The translations under genes were made by a program, and so were the position numbers. A stretch of 64,000 bases of DNA from Fusobacterium massiliense (lineage in GTDB: Bacteria > Fusobacteriota > Fusobacteriia > Fusobacteriales > Fusobacteriaceae), in assembly GCF_900095705.1 (NCBI RefSeq), contig NZ_LT608327.1, positions 1-64,000 of the forward strand. The letters run 5' to 3'. Below are positions 8,840 through 18,233 of this stretch, in pieces. The stretch's first letter is position 1, and the number at the start of each line of letters is the position of its first letter. The notes under the pieces were generated by a model. The model did not search any database, was not told the origin of the DNA, and saw nothing but the letters and a program-made list of their open reading frames with translations.

Positions 8840-10291
8840 ATGTCTATTGTATTCAAGCAGATTGAAGAAGACATATTTTTAGAAAATAGAGAAAAATTTT
8901 TAGATAAGCATAAAAATTTTGATAATTTTGATTTAGAAACAGCTATAAGATTTCATAAGTCTTTATCAGAAACAAAAAATTTTTCTCAGAAAATAAAAAA
9001 GATGAAGAAAATAGGTAAAAAATTAATACAGGCCTATACTAAAGAAACATTATTAGAAGATATAATAGAGAATTTGGAAAATTTAAGTAAAGTAGGACAA
9101 GCAGATATTCTTTCAATAATTATTGATTCCCATACAAGAGAGAATAATTATGAAAATGCTAAAAGAGGATTAGAAGACTCTATGAAAGCAAATAAAAGTC
9201 TTTTAAATGGTTTTCCACTTATAACTTATGGAGTAAAATTATGTAGAAAAATAGTGAATGATACAGAGGTTCCTATACAGATAAAACATAGTTCACAAGA
9301 TGCAAGGCTTTTAGCTGAAATGTCTTTTTTGAGTGGATTTTCATCTTTAGATGGGGGAGGAATAAGCCATAATATTCCTTTCAGTAAGTCGGTTCAAGTA
9401 AAAAGTAGTATTGAAAAATGGAGATATGTTGATAGATTAGTAGGTTATTATGAGGAAAGAGGAGTTCATATTAATAGAGAAATATATTCTCCACTTACAG
9501 CCACTTTAATTCCACCTTCTATATCTAATTCAATACAAATATTAGAAACTTTACTTGCTGTTGAGCAAGGAGTAAAGAATATAAGCATAGGAGTTGCTCA
9601 ATATGGAAATATTATTCAAGATATAGCTAGTTTACAAGCACTTAGAGAACAAGTAGCGGAGTATTTAGAAAAATTTTCCTTTAAAGATATAGAAATTAAT
9701 ACTATTTTTAATCAATGGATAGGAGGCTTTCCAAACGATGAAATGAAATCATATTCGTTGATTTCTTATGGAGCTACAGTTGGAGCTTTTTCAAAAGCAG
9801 ATAGAATATTTGTAAAAAATCCAGAAGAATATAATAAAAATTCTCTATCAAATACCATGATAAATTCTTTGTTCTTAACAAGAGCTATTTTGGAAATTGA
9901 AGAATGTCAGGATATAAAATTTAATGAAGAAATACTTTTTGAAAAGGAATTAATAAAAAAAGAAACAAAGAGTATAATTGAAAAAATATTTTCATTATCT
10001 GAAAATTCATCATTGGAAGATGGAATTTCAAGAGCGTTTGAGGAGGGGATAATAGATATTCCTTTTGCTCCATCAAAATATAATTTGGGGAAAGTTATGC
10101 CAGCTAGAGATTTAGAGGGTATGATAAGATATCTTGATATAGGAAATTTACCCTTTGATAATGAAATAAAAAATATTCACTTAGAAAAATTAAAAGCAAG
10201 AGCAGAAAAAGAAAAGAGAGAACTTGATTTTCAGATGACAATAGAAGATATATTTGCTTCTAGTGAGGGGAAATTGTTGAAAAATAAGTAA
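8840..10291 (+). CDS. mutE: glutamate mutase epsilon (catalytic) subunit
   Basis: TIM-barrel catalytic subunit of methylaspartate mutase, which with MutS and adenosylcobalamin performs the carbon-skeleton rearrangement of glutamate. From the chosen ATG it is 483 residues, the family length. Typical stretches include TYGVKLCRKIV, SSLDGGGISHNIPFSKSV and VQGVKNISIGVAQYGNIIQD-type barrel strands, and a C-terminal FAPSKYNLGKVMPARD. A longer frame opens with TTG at 8819, but AGGGGG at 8828-8833 is placed correctly for the ATG at 8840. Methylaspartase and the citramalate enzymes that complete the pathway are not in the window. Confidence 0.94.
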   Translation: MSIVFKQIEEDIFLENREKFLDKHKNFDNFDLETAIRFHKSLSETKNFSQKIKKMKKIGKKLIQAYTKETLLEDIIENLENLSKVGQADILSIIIDSHTRENNYENAKRGLEDSMKANKSLLNGFPLITYGVKLCRKIVNDTEVPIQIKHSSQDARLLAEMSFLSGFSSLDGGGISHNIPFSKSVQVKSSIEKWRYVDRLVGYYEERGVHINREIYSPLTATLIPPSISNSIQILETLLAVEQGVKNISIGVAQYGNIIQDIASLQALREQVAEYLEKFSFKDIEINTIFNQWIGGFPNDEMKSYSLISYGATVGAFSKADRIFVKNPEEYNKNSLSNTMINSLFLTRAILEIEECQDIKFNEEILFEKELIKKETKSIIEKIFSLSENSSLEDGISRAFEEGIIDIPFAPSKYNLGKVMPARDLEGMIRYLDIGNLPFDNEIKNIHLEKLKARAEKEKRELDFQMTIEDIFASSEGKLLKNK

Positions 10292-10296
10292 AAAAT

Positions 10297-10361
10297 AATC
10301 CCTGATATCCATATTAGATAAAAAGTTTTTATATAAAAACTCATATGGATAATTAGGGATT
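10297..10361 (+). repeat. hairpin repeat copy 3 (divergent, re-paired)
   Basis: A 65-bp variant whose arms changed together: outer AATCCCT/AGGGATT in place of AGTCTCT/AGAGACT, inner CCATAT/ATATGG in place of CCGTAT/ATACGG, and a new self-complementary tip AGTTTTTATATAAAAACT. Five bases after the mutE stop, so it could also end that transcript (T-rich 3' side). Confidence 0.85.
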
Positions 10362-10404
10362 TTATTTTCATATAGAAAAAGTATAAATTTAATAATCTAT
10401 AAAT

Positions 10405-10479
10405 AATCTCCAACGTCAGTATTAGTTAGAAGAGCCTATACTTACTAAGCTCGTAAACTTATACGGCTGTCAAGAGACT
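10405..10479 (+). repeat. hairpin repeat copy 4
   Basis: Class I copy in plus orientation with a weakened left arm (AATCTCC) against an intact right arm (AGAGACT). It pairs with copy 3 (start-to-start 108 bp) between the convergent mutE and ilvE genes; the lead ATAGAAAAAGTATAAA lies between them. Confidence 0.85.
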
Positions 10480-10486
10480 TTATTTT

Positions 10487-11401
10487 TTATTTTACATAAG
10501 TTAAATATTTTTTAGATAATTCATGAGTTCCTTGAACTAACTTGAAAAATTCTTTTTGTATAGCTTTAGTAACAGTTTTTGCTCCATTTCCAACATTTAT
10601 ATGGTCAACAGAATAAACAGGTGTAATTTCTGCAGCTGTACCTGTTAAAAATAATTCATCACAAGTATAAAGAAGTTCTCTAGGTATAGATTTTTCAATA
10701 ACTTCATATCCAAGTTCTTTAGCAAGAGTAATTACAGTATCTTTTGTAATTCCACCTAAAGCAGATGAAGAAAGGTTTGGAGTTATTAATTGATTATTGA
10801 TAACAACAAAAAGATTTTCACCACTACCTTCACTGATATTTCCTAAATAATCTAAAGCAATTCCTTCTTCAAAACCATTAGCAAGGGCTTCCATTTTTAT
10901 AAGTTGAGAACTTAAGTAGTTTCCACCAGCTTTAGCTAAAGATGGTAAAGTATTAAGAGCAGGTCTTCTCCAAGAAGATACTTGAACTTTTATACCTTTT
11001 TCAAGAGCTTCTTCTCCTAGATATGCACCCCAACTCCATGCAGCAATAGCAAGGTCAACAGGACATCTAGTAGGGTTAACTCCAAGCTCAAAATATCCAC
11101 GATAAGCAATAGGTCTTATATAACCTTGTTCCAAATTATTAGCTTTTACAGTATCAATAATAGCTTGTTCAACTTCTTCATGTGTATAAGGAATTTCTGT
11201 TCTATAAATTTTTGCAGAATCGAACAATCTTTTAACATGTTCCTTTAATCTAAAAATAGCTGGACCATTTTCAGTTTTATAAAGTCTTATACCTTCAAAA
11301 AATGAGCTCCCATAATGAACAACATGAGATAGCACATGTATGTTTGCTTCATCGTGATTTACTAATTTACCATTCATCCAAACTTTCTTTGTATTAATCA
11401 T
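10487..11401 (-). CDS. ilvE: branched-chain amino acid aminotransferase
   Basis: PLP enzyme of fold type IV that transfers amino groups between Val/Leu/Ile and 2-oxoglutarate. From the chosen start it is 304 residues, the normal length, opening [14 protein letters not shown]. The PLP lysine lies in [22 protein letters not shown] and [11 protein letters not shown] are the conserved phosphate and substrate loops. An open frame continues 24 codons upstream ([14 protein letters not shown]...), but that is translation of hairpin repeat copy 5. AGGAG stands correctly before the ATG at 11401. The repeat therefore lies in the leader or promoter region of this gene. Confidence 0.95.
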   Translation of the reverse strand: MINTKKVWMNGKLVNHDEANIHVLSHVVHYGSSFFEGIRLYKTENGPAIFRLKEHVKRLFDSAKIYRTEIPYTHEEVEQAIIDTVKANNLEQGYIRPIAYRGYFELGVNPTRCPVDLAIAAWSWGAYLGEEALEKGIKVQVSSWRRPALNTLPSLAKAGGNYLSSQLIKMEALANGFEEGIALDYLGNISEGSGENLFVVINNQLITPNLSSSALGGITKDTVITLAKELGYEVIEKSIPRELLYTCDELFLTGTAAEITPVYSVDHINVGNGAKTVTKAIQKEFFKLVQGTHELSKKYLTYVK

Positions 11402-11430
11402 TCCGATCACTCCTAAAAAATAATAAATAA

Positions 11431-11505
11431 AATCCCTAGACAATTGTATAAGTTTTATGGGCTCAATAAACACAGGCCCTTCAACTAATACAGATGCCAG
11501 GGATT
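11431..11505 (-). repeat. hairpin repeat copy 5, ilvE leader
   Basis: Class I copy in minus orientation with a compensated outer helix (AATCCCT/AGGGATT) and the class I loop CTCAATAAACACAGG. It ends ~30 bases ahead of the ilvE start codon and is open in the ilvE frame. Confidence 0.88.
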
Positions 11506-11635
11506 TAATATAAATAAAATATTGTTTATATCACTTAAAATTATATTTTTATTATGATAACCTATATTTATCAAAAAATCAAGTAAGTAATAAATGAAAT
11601 TAATAAAATTTTACACATTCCTATAAAATAAATGA

Positions 11636-11711
11636 AGTCTCTTGATAGCCATATGAGTTCTACGAGCTCAATAAACACAGGCTCTACGAACTAATACGGA
11701 CATCAGAGACT
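11636..11711 (-). repeat. hairpin repeat copy 6
   Basis: Full class I copy, minus orientation, AGTCTCT...CAGAGACT. First of a tandem pair with copy 7 (period 119 bp), the spacer being the conserved A/T-rich sequence TTTAACTTTATACTTTCTTA and following bases. Between ilvE and the divergent sirtuin gene. Confidence 0.92.
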
Positions 11712-11754
11712 AATTTTACTATTTAACTTTATACTTTCTTAGTATAATAAATGA

Positions 11755-11830
11755 AGTCTCTTGACCACCGTATGAGTTCTACGAGCTCAATAAACACAGG
11801 CTCTACGAACTAATACGGACGTCAGAAACT
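11755..11830 (-). repeat. hairpin repeat copy 7
   Basis: Class I copy, minus orientation, second member of the tandem pair. The loop half is almost identical to copy 6, which suggests a recent duplication; the outer right arm has one change (AGAAACT). Confidence 0.9.
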
Positions 11831-11922
11831 AAAATTTTCTATTTAATTTTATACATTCCTATATAATAAAAAATGTTATATAATTAAAAAATAGCTAATT
11901 AATAAATAAGGAGGCTTATGCT

Positions 11923-12642
11923 GTGGACAAAAAAATAGAAGAATTTGTAGAAATAATAAAAAAATCAAGACATTTAGTATTTTTTACAGGGGCAGGTGCT
12001 TCAACTGACAGTGGATTAAAAAGTTTTAGAGGAAAAGATGGCTTATATAGCACTTTGTATAAAGGAAAGTATAGACCTGAAGAAATATTGAGTTCAAATT
12101 TCTTTTATTCAAATAGAAATATTTTTATGGAATATATTGAAAATGAATTAAATATTAATGGAATAAAACCTAATAAAGGTCATTTAGCTTTAGCAGAATT
12201 AGAAAAAAAGGGTATATTAAAGGCTGTAATAACTCAAAATATAGATGATTTACACCAAATGGCTGGAAATAAAAATGTATTAGAATTACATGGTAGTTTA
12301 AAAAGATGGTATTGTTTATCTTGTAATAAAAAAGATAGTCATAATTTTTCTTGTAATTGTGGAGGAATAGTTAGACCAGAAGTGACTTTATATGGTGAAA
12401 ATTTAGATGAGATAGTTGTTGAAAAGGCAATAAAAGAAATTGAAAAAGCAGATACTTTGGTTATAGCAGGAACTAGCTTAACAGTTTATCCGGCAGCATA
12501 CTACATTAATTATTTTCATGGGGATAATTTGATAATTATTAATAATGAAGAAACTCAATATGATAACAGAGCTAAAATTGCTTTTAGAGAAAATTTTGCT
12601 ACAGTTATGAATGAAGTATTAAAAATTATTAAAAATCATTAA
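11923..12642 (+). CDS. Sir2-family NAD-dependent protein deacylase
   Basis: Cytosolic sirtuin removing acyl groups from lysine with NAD consumption. 239 residues, a typical bacterial single-domain size. NAD-binding GAGAS at 23-27 and the FRG loop (SGLKSFRG), TQNIDDLH at 104-111, catalytic H123 in ELHGS, and four zinc ligands C131-x2-C134 and C144-x-C146 are present. The GTG start is set by AAGGAGG at 11908-11914; a nearby ATG at 11918 is out of frame. It stands alone between hairpin-repeat clusters. Preference for acetyl versus longer acyl groups cannot be told by eye. Confidence 0.94.
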   Translation: MDKKIEEFVEIIKKSRHLVFFTGAGASTDSGLKSFRGKDGLYSTLYKGKYRPEEILSSNFFYSNRNIFMEYIENELNINGIKPNKGHLALAELEKKGILKAVITQNIDDLHQMAGNKNVLELHGSLKRWYCLSCNKKDSHNFSCNCGGIVRPEVTLYGENLDEIVVEKAIKEIEKADTLVIAGTSLTVYPAAYYINYFHGDNLIIINNEETQYDNRAKIAFRENFATVMNEVLKIIKNH

Positions 12643-12691
12643 AAATTATTTTATATTTCTATAGGAAAGTGTAAAATTAAATAAAAAAATT

Positions 12692-12767
12692 AGTCTCTTG
12701 ACAGCCGTATGAGTTCTACGAGCTCAATGAACATAGGCTCTTCGAACTAATACGGACGTCAGAGACT
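12692..12767 (-). repeat. hairpin repeat copy 8
   Basis: Full class I copy, minus orientation, intact outer (AGTCTCT/AGAGACT) and inner (CCGTAT/ATACGG) helices. The A/T-rich lead ATAGGAAAGTGTAAAATTAA is on its left, the opposite side from other minus-oriented copies, as if the core had flipped within its flanks. Confidence 0.92.
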
Positions 12768-12806
12768 TTATTTAACAGAAGTTAGTTTATTCTTTTTTGT
12801 AATTTG

Positions 12807-12835
12807 TTGATAGACTTTAAATTGTGTGCTATAAT
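12807..12835 (+). promoter_or_regulatory. promoter of guaB
   Basis: -35 TTGATA (12807-12812), 17-bp spacer, -10 TATAAT (12830-12835) with upstream TGC (extended -10). The leader is ~55 nt and ends in CAGGAGG. No purine riboswitch core is visible. Confidence 0.75.
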
Positions 12836-12869
12836 ATCAAAAATTATTTAAATTTATTAGGAATTATAA

Positions 12870-14360
<1,491 letters not shown>

Positions 14361-14374
14361 AATCGGGAGAAATA

Positions 14375-15199
14375 ATGAAAAATATAAATAAATTTTTGTT
14401 ATCAATTGCAATTTTATTAAATTTTTCAATAGTTAATGCTGAAGAAATTCAAGAAGTTATGTCACTTGATGATATATCTAGAGAAATTATCGGAGAAAAA
14501 GTACAGGCAAAAAAAACTAGTCCAAATAAAGAAAATAAAATTAATAAAAAAGTTGATGAAAAAATAGAAAAAAAAGATAAAAAAGTTGAGATTGCAAATA
14601 TTAATACTGAAAAAGAAAATAAAAAAGTTGAAGAAGAAGTATATGTTGAAGATGAACCAGAGCAAAAAATTGATAAAGCATCAATAGTTGATATCTATGA
14701 TAAGAAAGTTATAGACAAGATTGCTTATAAAAAAGGTTCAGAATCAACTCCATTTACAGGAACTTTTGGAGTTATTATAGAAGATAATATAGAATACATA
14801 GAGCAATATGAGAATGGACTTTTAAATGGAGAAACTGCATATTTCTCTAAAGATAAAGGAATAAAATTATTATCTGAAATGTACACAAAAGGTAAACTTA
14901 ATGGAAAACAAAGATCGTATTATAATAACGGAAAGTTAAAATCTATTGTCTATTATGTAAATGATAGAGTAAATGGAATAGAAGCCTACGATAAAAATGG
15001 AAAATTGCTACATAAAAGTCTTTTTAAAGATGGGAATGGAGATTGGAAATTTTATTGGAGTAATGGACAAGTTTCAGAAGAAGGTAAGTATAGAAATGGT
15101 AGAAAAGATGGAACTTGGTATAAATATAGAGAAGATGGAAGTATAGATACAGTTATTAAATATGACAATGGTAGATTGTTGAGTGAAAGCTGGAATTAA
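14375..15199 (+). CDS. secreted MORN-repeat protein
   Basis: Function unknown. Residues 1-22 form a signal peptide (FLLSIAILLNFSIVNAEE) with no lipobox cysteine, so the product is periplasmic or surface-located. A long K/E-rich low-complexity linker (about 45-115) follows. The C-terminal half has at least five MORN_2-type repeats of the form NG+hxGxhxxYxxxG (ENGLLNGETAYF, TKGKLNGKQRSYY, VNDRVNGIEAYD, SNGQVSEEGKY, RNGRKDGTWYKY). Such repeats in fusobacteria are often labelled YwqK-like antitoxin; nothing here supports a toxin-antitoxin role. It lies between guaB and the HD-domain gene. Confidence 0.8.
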   Translation: MKNINKFLLSIAILLNFSIVNAEEIQEVMSLDDISREIIGEKVQAKKTSPNKENKINKKVDEKIEKKDKKVEIANINTEKENKKVEEEVYVEDEPEQKIDKASIVDIYDKKVIDKIAYKKGSESTPFTGTFGVIIEDNIEYIEQYENGLLNGETAYFSKDKGIKLLSEMYTKGKLNGKQRSYYNNGKLKSIVYYVNDRVNGIEAYDKNGKLLHKSLFKDGNGDWKFYWSNGQVSEEGKYRNGRKDGTWYKYREDGSIDTVIKYDNGRLLSESWN

Positions 15200-15200
15200 T

Positions 15201-15623
15201 ATGTTTGTTGCTAGAATAAAGCAGGTTTGTTTATATCTTTTTTCCAATTTTAATAATGAGTGGAATAAGGAGATAAGAGAAATTCTATCTCTTGAAGAAT
15301 TTGAGATATTCTCTAAAATGGGAGAATATGACAAAATTCATTCCTATAAATTGTTAAAAAAAGTAGAAAAAAATGAAATTTTATCAAAAGAAAAAATATA
15401 TCTAAAATTGGCTCTTTTACATGATAGTGGAAAAGGAAGAATTGGACTTTTTAGAAGAATAAAAAAAGTTTTAATTGGAGATAAAAAATTAGAAAAACAT
15501 TCTGAAGTAGCTTTTAAAAAAATAAAAAATATTAATTTTGAACTAGCAAATTTATGTTTAAAACATCACAATAAAGTTGTAGATGAAAAAATGAAAATTT
15601 TTCAAAAATTAGATGATGAGTAA
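15201..15623 (+). CDS. small HD-domain protein
   Basis: Probable metal-dependent phosphohydrolase; substrate unknown. The histidines fit the HD pattern: H in DKIHSYKL, the HD pair in LALLHDSGKGR, then H in EKHSEVAF and HH in LKHHNK. About 140 residues, so a stand-alone minimal domain. Two starts are possible: GTG at 15183 overlapping the MORN gene by 17 bases, or ATG at 15201 one base after its stop. I chose the ATG; neither has a strong ribosome-binding site, so translational coupling is likely. A terminator follows directly. Confidence 0.7.
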   Translation: MFVARIKQVCLYLFSNFNNEWNKEIREILSLEEFEIFSKMGEYDKIHSYKLLKKVEKNEILSKEKIYLKLALLHDSGKGRIGLFRRIKKVLIGDKKLEKHSEVAFKKIKNINFELANLCLKHHNKVVDEKMKIFQKLDDE

Positions 15624-15630
15624 AAATAAA

Positions 15631-15669
15631 AACACTAAAATATGATTTTATATTTTAGTGTTTTTTTTT
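15631..15669 (+). terminator. intrinsic terminator before the adhesin operon
   Basis: Twelve-bp stem AACACTAAAATA / TATTTTAGTGTT around TGATTTTA, followed by a T run. It separates guaB-MORN-HD from the FadA-like operon. Confidence 0.88.
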
Positions 15670-15723
15670 ACAATTAAAAAAATAAAATATACAAATAAAA
15701 TAGAAAATTTTTAAATAAAATAA

Positions 15724-15751
15724 TTGAATTTATAAAAAAATATGATAAAAT
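15724..15751 (+). promoter_or_regulatory. promoter of the FadA-like/autotransporter operon
   Basis: -35 TTGAAT (15724-15729), 16-bp spacer, -10 TAAAAT (15746-15751) preceded by TGA. It is the only clear promoter before the six cotranscribed genes. Confidence 0.65.
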
Positions 15752-15782
15752 TTAAGTAATATCGTTTAAGGGAGGTTGCTTA

Positions 15783-16184
15783 ATGAAAGCTAACAAATTT
15801 TTTATAGTTGGAATGTTGTTAATTGGAACATTGGCATATGGAGAAGAAGGGAATATGACAGTGGAACAAGAAATAGCAAACACAGTAAATAGTATAGAAG
15901 CAGAATATCAAGAGTTGCTACAAAAAGAAGCAGAAAAGAAACAAGAGTTTATGGTGGAAAAATCAGAACTAGAAAAAGAAGTAGCAACTTTAAAAGAAAA
16001 ACAAATAGGGAAAGAAGAACTTTATGCAAAATTAAAGAAAGATTCTGAAATAAGATGGCATAGAGATCAATACAAAAAGTTATTAAAGAAATATGATGTA
16101 TACTATGATAAATTAGAAAAAACAATATTAGAAAAAGAACAAAAAATATCTGAATTGACAGGATTGTTAGAAGCATTACAATAA
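15783..16184 (+). CDS. FadA-family adhesin
   Basis: Small secreted helical protein of the FadA family, whose founding member is a filament-forming adhesin of F. nucleatum. A signal peptide ends near LAYG/EEG (residue ~20). The mature part is one long helical hairpin. It aligns with FadA landmarks: SIEAEYQELLQKEAEKKQEF against ALDAEYQNLANQEEARFNEE, and SEIRWHRDQYKKLLKKYDVYYDKLE against ANTRFYKSQYQDLASKYEDALKKLE. It is a paralogue and not FadA itself, as sequence identity is modest and the extension GNMTVEQEIANT differs. It is the first gene of the operon that ends with the giant autotransporter. GGGAGG precedes the ATG. Confidence 0.85.
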   Translation: MKANKFFIVGMLLIGTLAYGEEGNMTVEQEIANTVNSIEAEYQELLQKEAEKKQEFMVEKSELEKEVATLKEKQIGKEELYAKLKKDSEIRWHRDQYKKLLKKYDVYYDKLEKTILEKEQKISELTGLLEALQ

Positions 16185-16217
16185 AAAAATATTAATAAAA
16201 AATAGGTAGGGGGAAAA

Positions 16218-16844
16218 ATGAAAAAGACATTAAAAGTTTTATTGTTTTTACTAGGAATAAGTGTAATAGCACAAGCAGAAACTGTACCAACTGAAATGAA
16301 TGAAGCTGATAAAAAAGAAGCAATGAAAATCTTAGAAAGAATGAGAGACAAGATAGAGAAAGCAGAAAAAGAAAGAGCGAAAGAAGAAGCAAGACTTGCA
16401 AAAGAAAAAGCAGAAGCAGAGAAAAAGGCTCAAGAAGAGGCCGAAAGATTAGCAAGAGAACAAGCAGAAGCAGAAAGACAAGCAATGGAAGCTCAAGCGC
16501 AAGCACAAAAAGTAATGGAAGAAGCTCAAGAAAAAGTTGTTGAGGAACAAGTTAAAGCGGCAGAAACAAGCGAAGTAGTCATTGCAACTCCGGTAGAAGA
16601 AAAAGTAGTAATAGAAGAAATAAAACCTGAAACAGAGGAACAAAGAATAGAAAGAATAAATAAAACAATAGCAGAAAAAAGAAAAGCAGAAAAGAAAGTA
16701 AAACCAAAAACAGCATTTGAAAAACTAGAAAAGACAAAAGAAGAAGCATTAACAAAACTAGATTTTTATGAAAGAGTAGTAAGAAGTGTTGCAAGAGAAG
16801 AGAATGAAATAAAAGGCTACACAGAAATCACTGAAGGTAAATAG
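16218..16844 (+). CDS. secreted A/E/K-rich coiled-coil protein 1
   Basis: No function recognised. A signal peptide (MKKTLKVLLFLLGISVIAQAE) is followed by a nearly uninterrupted charged helix of TolA-like composition (ERAKEEARLAKEKAEAEKKA...), a short V/T/P-containing break near 115-135, and a second helical segment to residue 208. It is predicted to be periplasmic or surface-attached. A 127-bp segment (16371-16497) is repeated at 95% identity in the next gene, so the two genes share a tandem-duplicated module. It is second in the adhesin operon, where helper or anchoring roles for the large autotransporter are plausible but unproven. Confidence 0.75.
   Translation: MKKTLKVLLFLLGISVIAQAETVPTEMNEADKKEAMKILERMRDKIEKAEKERAKEEARLAKEKAEAEKKAQEEAERLAREQAEAERQAMEAQAQAQKVMEEAQEKVVEEQVKAAETSEVVIATPVEEKVVIEEIKPETEEQRIERINKTIAEKRKAEKKVKPKTAFEKLEKTKEEALTKLDFYERVVRSVAREENEIKGYTEITEGK
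16371..16497 (+). repeat. 127-bp direct repeat, copy A (coiled-coil module)
   Basis: Differs from copy B at six of 127 positions; five are silent, and the sixth makes Leu into Val in a 42-residue helical module. The flanks are unrelated. Confidence 0.9.
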
Positions 16845-16853
16845 TAAGGAGAG

Positions 16854-17456
16854 ATGAAAGTGAAAGTAAAAAAAATACTAGGGATAATGTTGGGAGTACT
16901 AATAATAGGACAAGTTTCATTGGGAGCTGAAGATGAAGCGAAAGCCAGATTATTGAAAGAATATGACAAAATAATGAAAGAAAGAGCGAAAGAAGAAGCA
17001 AGGCTAGCCAAAGAAAAAGCAGAAGCAGAGAAAAAGGCTCAAGAAGAGGCCGAAAGAGTAGCAAGAGAACAAGCTGAGGCAGAAAGACAAGCAATGGAAG
17101 CTCAAGAAAAAGTACAAAATGAGCAAATAGAAGCAGAAAAAAGAGTTGAAGAAGAAAGGGTAGCAACTGAAAATGCAGTTGCAGAAGCTCAAGCTAAGGA
17201 AGCTCAAGAGAAGGCAGAAGCAGAAAAGAAAGCTGAAGAAGAAAGAATAAAAGCAGAAAAGAAAGCTCAAAAAGAAAGAGAAAAGAATATGACAGATAGT
17301 GAAAAGATGGATAGAGAAGTAAAAAGAATAAAAGCTGAAATGATGGCTATTACTGATAAGATAGAAAACTATACAAAAACAAATGAAATGTTAAACGAAT
17401 TAGAAGGAAAATTAAATGATCTAGGAAAGAGAAATAGATTAATGGAGGGAAAATAA
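16854..17456 (+). CDS. secreted A/E/K-rich coiled-coil protein 2
   Basis: Partial paralogue of the preceding gene, function unknown. A signal peptide (MKVKVKKILGIMLGVLIIGQVSLGAE) is followed by a continuous charged helix with heptad-like AEAEKKA/EEER units to about residue 160, then a short C-terminal helix (DKIENYTKTNEMLNELEGKL). The start is either ATG 16854 or GTG 16860; AAGGAG at 16846-16851 is better spaced for the GTG, which would trim two residues. Ten bases separate it from the gene before and one from the lipoprotein after it. Confidence 0.75.
   Translation: MKVKVKKILGIMLGVLIIGQVSLGAEDEAKARLLKEYDKIMKERAKEEARLAKEKAEAEKKAQEEAERVAREQAEAERQAMEAQEKVQNEQIEAEKRVEEERVATENAVAEAQAKEAQEKAEAEKKAEEERIKAEKKAQKEREKNMTDSEKMDREVKRIKAEMMAITDKIENYTKTNEMLNELEGKLNDLGKRNRLMEGK
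16980..17106 (+). repeat. 127-bp direct repeat, copy B (coiled-coil module)
   Basis: Second copy of the module at 16371-16497, 609 bp downstream in the same orientation and reading frame. The near-identity in otherwise diverged genes indicates recent duplication or gene conversion. Confidence 0.9.
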
Positions 17457-17457
17457 G

Positions 17458-17715
17458 ATGAAAAAAATGATATTAGTAGCAATGACAGGACTTTTAGCAG
17501 TATCATGCGTAAATAATAAAGTAGTAAAATATAATGAAGAAAGATTAAATGTAATAGAAGATTATTTAGGACAAAATCAATTTGTAAAACCAACAGAAAA
17601 TCTAGATAAATTAAAAGAAGAAGGAAAAGTAGACTATACAAAACAATATATATCATTAGAAAAGGAGGCTGAACAATGGCAAAAAGACAGATTACAACAA
17701 TCAGCACAAAACTAG
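17458..17715 (+). CDS. small lipoprotein
   Basis: An 85-residue precursor with a clear lipobox, LAVSC, cysteine at 17, so the mature ~69-residue product is lipid-anchored, probably to the outer membrane. The mature part is helical and charged (NEERLNVIEDYLGQ...LEKEAEQWQKDRLQQ). GGAGGG lies before the ATG. Its last 40 bases overlap the OmpA-like gene in another frame, implying coupled translation. No family recognised; by position it may anchor or assist the adhesin complex. Confidence 0.78.
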   Translation: MKKMILVAMTGLLAVSCVNNKVVKYNEERLNVIEDYLGQNQFVKPTENLDKLKEEGKVDYTKQYISLEKEAEQWQKDRLQQSAQN

Positions 17716-18215
17716 TATTATTAATGTTAATGATGATAATGTCAGCAGTAACATTTTCAGCACAAAAATTAACAACAACAGCAATGAGAGAAAATAGTAT
17801 AAGAATAAATGCATTGGAAATAAATCAAGTAGATATAACAAATATAGAACAACCAAAAGAAATGACAATAGTGTTAGATGCAAGAGCATTAAATTTTGAT
17901 TTTGATAAGTCAGTCGTAAAGGAACAATATTATCCAATACTAACAAACTTAATAGAATTTATAAAGCATTATAACTATAATGTAACAATAGTAGGACATA
18001 CAGACTCAGTAGGAAGTGATAAATATAATTTAGGATTATCACTAAGAAGAGCAGAATCAGTAAAAGCAAAACTAATAGAACTAGGATTGGAAGCAGATAG
18101 AATTTTAGGAACAGAGGGCTTAGGAGAAACAAATCCAGTAGCAAGTAATGCAGATGCAGAAGGAAGATTCCAAAACAGAAGAGTAGAATTTAAATTAGTT
18201 CAAAGAGAAAATTAA
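17676..18215 (+). CDS. OmpA-family peptidoglycan-binding protein
   Basis: Secreted protein tethering the envelope to peptidoglycan. It has a signal peptide (KLVLLMLMMIMSAVTFSAQ), a ~45-residue linker, and an OmpA C-like domain from about residue 65 to 175. The domain starts ALNFDFDKSVVKEQY and contains GHTDSVGSDKYNLGLSLRRAESVKAKL, with peptidoglycan-contacting Asp and Arg, ending FQNRRVEF. AGGAGG at 17664-17669 selects the ATG, which lies inside the end of the lipoprotein gene. Together with that lipoprotein it may form a cell-wall anchor for the autotransporter encoded 18 bases downstream (inference). Confidence 0.9.
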   Translation: MAKRQITTISTKLVLLMLMMIMSAVTFSAQKLTTTAMRENSIRINALEINQVDITNIEQPKEMTIVLDARALNFDFDKSVVKEQYYPILTNLIEFIKHYNYNVTIVGHTDSVGSDKYNLGLSLRRAESVKAKLIELGLEADRILGTEGLGETNPVASNADAEGRFQNRRVEFKLVQREN

Positions 18216-18233
18216 GACGAGAAGGAGTAAAAG

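Noticed and set aside
11636-11830. CRISPR array
   Set aside because: The repeated units are single or paired hairpins scattered at gene boundaries, with conserved spacers rather than unique ones, and there are no cas genes.
14375-15199. YwqK-type antitoxin of a toxin-antitoxin pair
   Set aside because: The protein has a signal peptide and only MORN repeats; the neighbours are guaB and an HD-domain protein, with no toxin candidate.
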